The notes beneath the pieces were generated by a model that saw only the letters and a program-made list of their open reading frames with translations, searched no databases and was not told the origin of the DNA. The translations under genes and the position numbers were made by a program. From positions 1 to 9,073 of the forward strand of contig CAKRNG010000045.1 in assembly GCA_934370925.1 (NCBI GenBank): a stretch of DNA of 9,073 bases, given 5' to 3'. Of this stretch, positions 1-5,369 are shown piece by piece (position 1 is the first letter of the stretch; each line of letters opens with the position of its first letter). This stretch comes from an uncultured Lacticaseibacillus sp. GTDB taxonomy: Bacteria; Bacillota; Bacilli; Lactobacillales; Lactobacillaceae.

Positions 1-224
1 TACCGGAATCATGCCGTTCAAGAAAGCGCATAAGACTTTAATTATTTGACTGTCTACTTGGCGCGGAGCCGTGCCGGATTTATGCGTGTCTTATTTTATA
101 TGTGAGGGGGCAGTCTTCTGGGGCACGTAGCTCGACTGGGATGTAATATTCGTGCATCGTAGTTTTTAAGCGTAGCCATCATGTTCTATTTATCGAAACT
201 AACCCATTATTTTTCGTAATCTGT
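1..224. other. Non-coding stretch downstream of the hydrolase gene
   Basis: No gene can be supported here. The only open stretch touching the left edge on the plus strand ends at a TGA at 47-49 after about 15 codons and resembles nothing I recognise; it could be the tail of a gene outside the window or chance. On the minus strand, where the hydrolase gene ends at 225-227 (TAA), I see no strong stem followed by a T run. Transcript termination for that gene is therefore unresolved. A weak 7-base complementarity (ATAAGAC near 29-35 and GTCTTAT near 88-94) is too short to call. Confidence 0.5.
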
Positions 225-1364
225 TTACCTACGCATCTTCTCAAGCAATCGGCGACGTCTATCGCGTACGCGGTCCACAACGGTCGCGCTACCTTCTGAA
301 CGAACAGCGGCGCGCCGCATTGCCGTCATCAAGTCACCTAATGCCTGCTGCCATTGCGCCCGTACCGTCGGATCCGCCGCACGCATCTGGCTCACCACCG
401 TCCTGGCCGTTTGCGGTAACGCCTGACCCAACGCATTCAGGTCATCGATATCACTGGCCGCCAGCACCGCGTAGAAGGAGTCCAGCACGTCCCGGCGCAT
501 TTCTGGGTCGAGTTCCCGCAACCACTCATCGATTGCCCGTTGTGTGTACCTTGCCGACCACCGTAGCTCACTTCCGGGGGCAAAGTGACGGCGCTGCACC
601 CGCCACGTCAACAAGTTATGCTGGCTAATTCCACTCACGTTGCTCTGCACAATTCGGTAATGCGCATCGGGTTCCAGCAGCAAACCGATGATGGTGGATT
701 CAGGCACAAACTTGCGCACCTTCGCCTGCACGTTAACGGGCACAGACACCTTCAGCCCCGGTCCATCAAAATTGTAAATCAGTTGAACCGCGCCCTGAAC
801 TGCGAGTGAATTATGCATCATGGCGTAAACCGCTAAATTACCGCCTTTAGAATGACCCGCAACGTAATATTTCCCGGGAAATGCGGTCACTTGACGCTGC
901 AAATAATCCGCCGCCAACTCCTGTGAGGGCACCGCCTGCAGGTAAGTCATGTTGAAGTCTTCCTTCCAGTCAACCAGCGCGGCTTGTGTGCCCCGATACG
1001 CAATCAAATACTCGTCCCGATCCAAGATGAACGTGATGGCCGCAAACCGCAGCTCCCGTGCCGTATCTGCACAGTGTTCAACCGCGCGCCACGTGACGTC
1101 CTTGAACCGAACACTAACGGCCAATGCCTGCACCAGCCGGTCATTAAGGTCGCTCATCCAAATCCCGCGTCCCATTTGCGGTATCAGTCCCGCTTCAGCG
1201 ACTGCCGCCAACGTTTGGGGGAGCGTATCGGGGACGAGTGAATAATCCAAATAAGCCAGCTGCGCAAAAATCGCAGCATCCACAGCATTCAGGCTCCGGC
1301 GTGTGAACGGCACATCACATTCCGCCTCAACGTATGCCGTCAAATTCCGCTTCATTCGTCGCAT
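225..1364 (-). CDS. DUF2974 / Mbeg1-like alpha/beta-hydrolase (putative lipase/esterase)
   Basis: A complete 379-residue protein with an alpha/beta-hydrolase core of the DUF2974 (Mbeg1-like) type. Visible signatures are YRGT (residues 123-126) followed by the family-typical block around DWKEDFNM (132-139), the nucleophile elbow GHSKGG (170-175, Ser172 as nucleophile), FDGPG (199-203), and a likely catalytic His249 in SQHN. The acidic triad member is not certain; Asp200 and Asp233 are candidates. There is no signal peptide or membrane segment, so it is probably cytoplasmic. The substrate is unknown; related proteins are annotated as lipase-like from sequence alone. The C-terminal ~50 residues are rich in Arg and probably helical. 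The start at 1364 has GGAGG about 10 bases upstream; a second ATG three codons in (1355) is possible. It follows the pilus sortase gene by 75 bases in the same direction with no clear terminator between, so it may receive read-through. Nothing in it suggests a direct part in pilus assembly. Confidence 0.85.
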   Translation of the reverse strand: MRRMKRNLTAYVEAECDVPFTRRSLNAVDAAIFAQLAYLDYSLVPDTLPQTLAAVAEAGLIPQMGRGIWMSDLNDRLVQALAVSVRFKDVTWRAVEHCADTARELRFAAITFILDRDEYLIAYRGTQAALVDWKEDFNMTYLQAVPSQELAADYLQRQVTAFPGKYYVAGHSKGGNLAVYAMMHNSLAVQGAVQLIYNFDGPGLKVSVPVNVQAKVRKFVPESTIIGLLLEPDAHYRIVQSNVSGISQHNLLTWRVQRRHFAPGSELRWSARYTQRAIDEWLRELDPEMRRDVLDSFYAVLAASDIDDLNALGQALPQTARTVVSQMRAADPTVRAQWQQALGDLMTAMRRAAVRSEGSATVVDRVRDRRRRLLEKMRR

Positions 1365-1389
1365 TCAACCGCCCCCTCCGTATATGGAA

Positions 1390-1398
1390 ATTGTAGCA
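1390..1398 (-). promoter_or_regulatory. Possible extended -10 promoter of the hydrolase gene
   Basis: On the minus strand the sequence TGCTACAAT gives a TG-N-TACAAT extended -10 element about 26 bases before the hydrolase ATG. No good -35 hexamer stands at 16-18 bases upstream. A start just downstream would give a leader of about 20 bases that includes the GGAGG ribosome binding site. This would let the hydrolase be expressed apart from the pilus operon. It is a motif match only. Confidence 0.35.
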
Positions 1399-1439
1399 CG
1401 GCGCCCACGGTTGAGGATACATATCCCAACGCACTACCG

Positions 1440-2597
1440 TTAACGGCGAATGAACCACTCACCCGATTCACGTTGCACGACATGGCGTTGCACCTTAGAT
1501 GGGTATAGATTGAACGCGGTTTGTTTCAACTTCTTGGTACCCAGCTTGATGGTCCATCCTCGCGCTGCCGAGAGGTCCTTTAGGCGATACATGCCCCCAG
1601 GTAAGTGCTTGATTTCAACACGTCCCTGCGCATCGGTCGTCGCCGCAAGTACTTGTCCCTGACGATAAAGCTTCTTCCCGTTTGGCTTACACAACTGGTA
1701 CGTGACCCCAGCCAGCGGTTTCCCGTTCGCATCTTGGCGGTAGAAAACCAGGTCGTAACTGCACCGCCGCAAAAGCAGTGTGTGTATCCAGCGTCCCAGT
1801 AACCCCAACACGCCGAGGAGGGCGACGAGGGCCGCTGCAACGATGGCAAGTTGTTGCCACTTCTCGCCTGACTCAGATTGTGCCACTGACTTTGCGATTT
1901 TTTGCGTATATGGGACACGGTATCCGGTAATGAGTAGCCGGTGTGTGTTCACCATGTAGGGCGTACACGTCATGAGCGTGGCAAGATCCCGCCCGTCTTC
2001 CAGTTTAAGCACCTGCGTGTTGTCGGGCTTCACGGTTTGAATACGGAACACCTTGTAGGCGAGATGTTTACCGTAAACGTTCAGCACGAACACATTCCCC
2101 TTATGCACCCGGTTGAGGTCTGAGAACAGACGCCGGTTCACCAGTCCGCGGTGGCCCGCAATGACGGTATGCGTCCCCTTCCCCCCAACAGGCATCGAGG
2201 TGCCATCGACAACCGCCGCGCCCACTTCGAGTGTCTCTTCGGTGAGCGTCTTGAACAGCGGCACGGTGAGTTTGAGTCCTGGAACCGTGACTTTCCCAAT
2301 CATCTCTTTTTTGAGGTCCGTCTTCTCCTTGGCCGTTTTACCATTGAAGGGATCGGCGTTGGCGTTCATCCCTTTTTTCGCTAACGCCTTATTCTTCTTC
2401 ATCATGGCCGCAATCTGCGTCGTTGCGCGCTTAGCGTTCTGCTTCTGCACGATGGCTGCCCGGTAGTTGTCGATGACATCGTTGAGCCCGCCCACATAAA
2501 ACGGGTAAAGCGCAACGGCCGCCCCCATAATGAGGAAGAGGGCCGCAACAATCTGCGTAATAAGAAATGACCGTTTTGATTTTCGGTGCTGACTCAT
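1440..2597 (-). CDS. srtC: Class C (pilin-polymerising) sortase with C-terminal CnaB-like extension
   Basis: Membrane transpeptidase that cleaves LPxTG sorting signals of pilins and joins them to a lysine of the next subunit. It has 385 residues. Order: positively charged N-terminus; first membrane segment ~11-33; a linker with a DPF lid motif (82-84), typical of class C enzymes, which covers the active site; sortase barrel ~100-230 with His149 (AGHRG), Cys211 (TLMTCTPY) and Arg220 (THRLLITG) as the catalytic triad; second membrane segment ~249-276 followed by RR. After this comes an unusual ~105-residue tail. Residues ~281-350 read like a CnaB/SpaA prealbumin-type domain (a DANGKPLAGVTY stretch, then TTDAQG and LPGGMYRL), but the usual isopeptide residues are replaced: Arg287 at the Lys position and Asp341 for the E-box Glu. 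Class C sortases usually end soon after the second membrane segment. By topology the tail should be cytoplasmic. ATG is preceded by AAGGAG at 5 bases. It is the last gene of the pilus operon, 74 bases after the backbone pilin, behind a terminator-like hairpin. Confidence 0.93.
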   Translation of the reverse strand: MSQHRKSKRSFLITQIVAALFLIMGAAVALYPFYVGGLNDVIDNYRAAIVQKQNAKRATTQIAAMMKKNKALAKKGMNANADPFNGKTAKEKTDLKKEMIGKVTVPGLKLTVPLFKTLTEETLEVGAAVVDGTSMPVGGKGTHTVIAGHRGLVNRRLFSDLNRVHKGNVFVLNVYGKHLAYKVFRIQTVKPDNTQVLKLEDGRDLATLMTCTPYMVNTHRLLITGYRVPYTQKIAKSVAQSESGEKWQQLAIVAAALVALLGVLGLLGRWIHTLLLRRCSYDLVFYRQDANGKPLAGVTYQLCKPNGKKLYRQGQVLAATTDAQGRVEIKHLPGGMYRLKDLSAARGWTIKLGTKKLKQTAFNLYPSKVQRHVVQRESGEWFIRR

Positions 2598-2617
2598 AAC
2601 TACTCCTTACCAAACGC

Positions 2618-2647
2618 AAAAGAAACGCCACCCAATTGCGACGTTTC
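2618..2647 (-). terminator. Intra-operon terminator-like hairpin between backbone pilin and sortase genes
   Basis: On the minus strand, GAAACGTCGC (2647-2638) can pair with GTGGCGTTTC (2631-2622). This gives a 10-bp stem with two G-U pairs and a 6-base loop, followed directly by TTTT and then GCGTTT. It begins 24 bases after the backbone pilin stop codon and ends 20 bases before the sortase ATG. Stem plus short T run fits a weak intrinsic terminator that would let only part of the transcripts reach the sortase gene, giving much backbone pilin and little enzyme. Termination itself is inferred. Confidence 0.55.
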
Positions 2648-2671
2648 CTGTTGCGAATACATTATTTCAAA

Positions 2672-4210
2672 TTAAACTTCTTCGCGACGGTTACCGCGCT
2701 TGAGCACCATGAAGGCACCCGCCATCACAAGCAGACCTGCTGCGATAACGATGTAGATACCCTTGCCACCGGTACTTGGCAGGAAACCTTCTGGAGAATC
2801 GGCAACGGTTGCGATTGTGTTATCATCGCCACTGTATGAATCCTTATCAACATTGAACTTCTGTGGTTCAGACAGCTTTGCGTAGTTATCTGGTGCCGTT
2901 ACTTCGACAACCGCGTAACTAACAAAGTCTCTGTCATTGTTTCTTTCAGTTTCACTGTACTGCAACCCGGTAAATTCAAATGCACCATTGTCATCAGAGG
3001 TTGCGGTCACAGCATCCGTTGCATCTTCCGTCCAGTCGTAGCCCGTGTCTGTCTTGTGGGCGTAAAGCGTCTTTTTGCCTTCAATCTTAGCCAGCGCAAA
3101 GACCGCACCTGCCAGCTTCTTACCATCCGTGCTGTCGACCTTAACAAACTTTGCACCACCCGTCGTAACAGGGGTCTTACTGGTAATTGGCGTTGGGGTG
3201 TTTGGTGTTGTCACATCATTGTTCAACGTTTCGCCTGGTGTCAGCAGCTTCGTAATCTTTGCACTGTAGGTCAGCTTCAATGTCTTACCCGCATAACCAG
3301 CATCTGCAAGTGCAGTGTTGTTAAACGTCAGGTTGAATCCGGCCCCATTATCTGCAGTTGCATCCGTTGCAGCCACACCGTAAAAGCTACTGTCGAGTTC
3401 CTTGCCATCAGCATCTGTCAACTTCAAACTGTTCTTCGTGATATCAAGACCTGCATCAGGCGTATCCGTCAAAATGTACTGGTTAAGGCTTGCCACGTCA
3501 GAAGGAATGGTTACATCAACTTGGTACTCTGCCGTGTCGCCAAAGCCCTTCACAGCGTTACCATTCACAGCGTTACCATCGTTATCCACACCACTCTTAG
3601 CCTTGTCGGCATCCGTCAGATCCTTGGACAGGGTGTCCTTGGTTTCATTCTTAGGGTAAAGGTTAACTTTCCCGTTGTTACCCGTTTCGGTTTGCAGTGG
3701 CATGATCAAAACGATTGGGTCTGCCGTCTTGGTAACGGTCCTCCCGTCGTTATCCGTTGACGTGTTGGACTTGGTTTCCCGAATCAGGTAAACTGCGTAC
3801 TTTCCGTCTGTGTTCTTCGTGTTCAGCGTGAAGTCAGCAGTCCCTTCACCCTTGGTTACCTGGGTATCAACCGTTGTCCCCTTCGCTGCGAAGTTGTTCG
3901 CATCACTCTGGATTTCAGTCTGACGTTCTTCGGAACTTCCTTCAAGTGCTGTGTAAGCATCCGTCACGTCGGTAACCGTGAATTCAACCCCGTTCAGTGG
4001 CTTGCTGTTAGGAATGTTCATTTCTTTCCCGGTATTCTGAATCTTAGGGTCTGGCGTTTTCCCTTCATCGAAAGCCAGCTTGTGCAGCTGGATGTCATAG
4101 CTGGTTGGTTCCGTTGTATCTGCCGCGCTAACTGCCTGTGCGCCACTGAACACGAGTGGCAAGCACAGCAATGCGCTTGCGAGGAGGTGCTTAAATTTTC
4201 CTAGTTTCAT
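2672..4210 (-). CDS. Major (backbone) pilin, SpaA/SpaD-type, LPxTG
   Basis: Shaft-forming pilin, secreted and polymerised by the class C sortase. It has 512 residues: signal peptide ~1-29 (cut near VSA-AD); N-terminal domain ~33-190 ending in the pilin motif VNLYPKN (182-188), where Lys187 is the expected acceptor of the inter-pilin isopeptide bond; middle D2-type isopeptide domain ~215-345 (Lys221 in AVKGFGD, the LTDTPDAGL stretch with Asp249, and Asn330/331 in TLNND as likely bond partners); CnaB/SpaA-type domain ~352-470 (Lys357 and E-box Glu436 in YAVVEVTAPDNY); LPSTGG sorting signal 477-482; membrane segment ~484-503; KRGNRR tail. This set matches the backbone pilins of lactobacillar Spa pili; length is close to SpaD-type pilins. 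It starts one base after the minor pilin stop, with AAGGAG 10 bases upstream inside that gene's end, the clearest ribosome binding site of the three pilin genes. A 15-bp in-frame tandem duplication lies just before Lys221. Confidence 0.94.
   Translation of the reverse strand: MKLGKFKHLLASALLCLPLVFSGAQAVSAADTTEPTSYDIQLHKLAFDEGKTPDPKIQNTGKEMNIPNSKPLNGVEFTVTDVTDAYTALEGSSEERQTEIQSDANNFAAKGTTVDTQVTKGEGTADFTLNTKNTDGKYAVYLIRETKSNTSTDNDGRTVTKTADPIVLIMPLQTETGNNGKVNLYPKNETKDTLSKDLTDADKAKSGVDNDGNAVNGNAVKGFGDTAEYQVDVTIPSDVASLNQYILTDTPDAGLDITKNSLKLTDADGKELDSSFYGVAATDATADNGAGFNLTFNNTALADAGYAGKTLKLTYSAKITKLLTPGETLNNDVTTPNTPTPITSKTPVTTGGAKFVKVDSTDGKKLAGAVFALAKIEGKKTLYAHKTDTGYDWTEDATDAVTATSDDNGAFEFTGLQYSETERNNDRDFVSYAVVEVTAPDNYAKLSEPQKFNVDKDSYSGDDNTIATVADSPEGFLPSTGGKGIYIVIAAGLLVMAGAFMVLKRGNRREEV
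3549..3578 (-). repeat. 15-bp in-frame tandem duplication in the backbone pilin gene
   Basis: Two exact adjacent copies of TTCACAGCGTTACCA (plus-strand reading; 3549-3563 and 3564-3578). They encode the doubled pentapeptide NGNAV/DGNAV-like stretch at about residues 211-220 of the backbone pilin, just before the presumed isopeptide Lys221. The unit is a multiple of three, so copy number changes would keep the frame and lengthen or shorten a loop by five residues. Confidence 0.9.
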
Positions 4211-4211
4211 C

Positions 4212-5354
4212 TTAATCGTTCTCCTTCGAATTCTTCCTAAATGTTTTCGACAAGTAATAGATTGTGAGGGCCAACATGATAATTCCCAGAATCATCATGT
4301 TGGCTTTCGTCTCACCCGTTTGTGGTAAGAAGCCATGGTGCGTTTTCTTTGGTGTGTACCCAGTTGATGGGTTGCCAGGCGGGTTGCCACCCGTGTCGGG
4401 TAAATGTGGCAGGATTAAATCGTTATAAACCCACAACGATGACCGTTGTGCCTCATTCGGCTGCACGCTACCCGCGAGTAATGGACGTAATGTTGCCCCA
4501 TTCACCGTGACGTTCTTGGTCGCAGAACTTGGAATAACCACATTGATGCGCTTTGCCTCAGTGGTAATCCGGTAACCGCTTGGCGCCTTCAGTTCTATTG
4601 CCACATACTTACCAGCTGCAAGTGGGACATCCGCCAACAAAACCAATCCCGTTTTTGCGGACGTCAGTTTCAGTACGCGCGTATCCGTCAAGGGGTGTGC
4701 GCTCGTCACGAACTGACCCGTTGCGGTAAGATACGTTGTTTTCCCCGAATCCACATGCTTAATGGCGAACTTGGCTCCTGCCAGTGGTGCGGTTTCGTCA
4801 ATACCGCGCGCGTACTTGTAGAAGTACACCGCCCGCTGAACGCGCACCGCCTTCGTGTAGAGGTCAACATGCGTTTGGTTATCCTTCAACGGCAAGCTGA
4901 ACGTTATCGGCATGCTCATCTCGTTCACCGTCAACGCGTTGTTCGGGTCATTCCCTGAGGTTTCTTGAACAACCACATATGCCCGACCATTCAGTGATGA
5001 CACTGTAAAATCGGCCGTTCCTGAGGCGTTCGTCATCACCGTCGTCACTTTATTCAGTTCATGCTTTTGCACGTAAGCCGCCATCGCCGTTGTATCCTTG
5101 GTCGCTAACTGCTTCTGAATCGTCGTAATAGATTGACCACGTTGCCGCGCTTGCACGTAAACCGGTGTTAAATCATACACCGCAAATCGCGCCGTCGCGG
5201 GTTGGCCGCGTCCCGCCGTAGTTGCTTGAATTCCCGGTTGATGGTGCAACGTTATGGTGACATCATCAGCCGCACGTGCTTGATGTCCTGGATAAAACGC
5301 CGTGCTAAGCGTGATTCCGAGTAGAAGGCCAAGCCAGAGTATTATCTTCTTCAT
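4212..5354 (-). CDS. Minor (basal-type) pilin with two LPxTG-like motifs
   Basis: Ancillary pilin of the operon, probably the basal subunit that ends polymerisation or ties the pilus to the wall; by size and position it corresponds to SpaE/SpaB-type minor pilins. I take the start at 5354 (380 residues): this ATG overlaps the adhesin stop as ATGA, is preceded by a G6 tract, and is followed by a proper signal peptide (MKKIILWLG..., cut near ARA-AD at ~28). The frame stays open to an ATG at 5411, but that would put a non-signal peptide in front. Domains: N-terminal domain ~30-170 with an E-box-like YVVVQETS (Glu131) and VDLYTKA where a YPKN pilin motif would stand, so the motif is lost (Lys168 remains); CnaB/SpaA-type domain ~174-275 with Lys180 and E-box Glu254 in YVAIELKAPSGY; Pro/Gly-rich linker; LPDTG (318-322) and LPQTG (343-347); membrane segment ~352-369; Lys/Arg tail. 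Translation is probably coupled to the adhesin gene. Confidence 0.88.
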   Translation of the reverse strand: MKKIILWLGLLLGITLSTAFYPGHQARAADDVTITLHHQPGIQATTAGRGQPATARFAVYDLTPVYVQARQRGQSITTIQKQLATKDTTAMAAYVQKHELNKVTTVMTNASGTADFTVSSLNGRAYVVVQETSGNDPNNALTVNEMSMPITFSLPLKDNQTHVDLYTKAVRVQRAVYFYKYARGIDETAPLAGAKFAIKHVDSGKTTYLTATGQFVTSAHPLTDTRVLKLTSAKTGLVLLADVPLAAGKYVAIELKAPSGYRITTEAKRINVVIPSSATKNVTVNGATLRPLLAGSVQPNEAQRSSLWVYNDLILPHLPDTGGNPPGNPSTGYTPKKTHHGFLPQTGETKANMMILGIIMLALTIYYLSKTFRKNSKEND

Positions 5355-5369
5355 AGCTGATCCCCCCGG
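5351..5369 (-). promoter_or_regulatory. ATGA overlap and G-rich ribosome binding site deciding the minor pilin start
   Basis: The minor pilin ATG (5354-5352) shares bases with the adhesin TGA (5353-5351). Upstream on the minus strand is GGGGGGATCAGCT, a G6 tract (5367-5362) that can pair with the anti-Shine-Dalgarno sequence only with a G-U pair and is weaker than the AAGGAG sites of the other pilus genes. The layout favours re-initiation by ribosomes that have just finished the adhesin, tying the amounts of the two minor subunits together. Confidence 0.7.

Noticed and set aside
1..49. C-terminal end of a plus-strand gene
   Set aside because: Only about 15 codons are open before the stop, with no recognisable similarity, so it cannot be told from chance.
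1399..1439. Terminator between the sortase and hydrolase genes
   Set aside because: Only a 5-bp GGATA/TATCC stem with a 2-base gap and a GGCGCC palindrome are visible, and no T run follows.
3056..3760. Long plus-strand open frame (234 codons) opposite the backbone pilin
   Set aside because: It is antisense to a well-supported pilin gene, and its protein has no recognisable features. I take it as a shadow.
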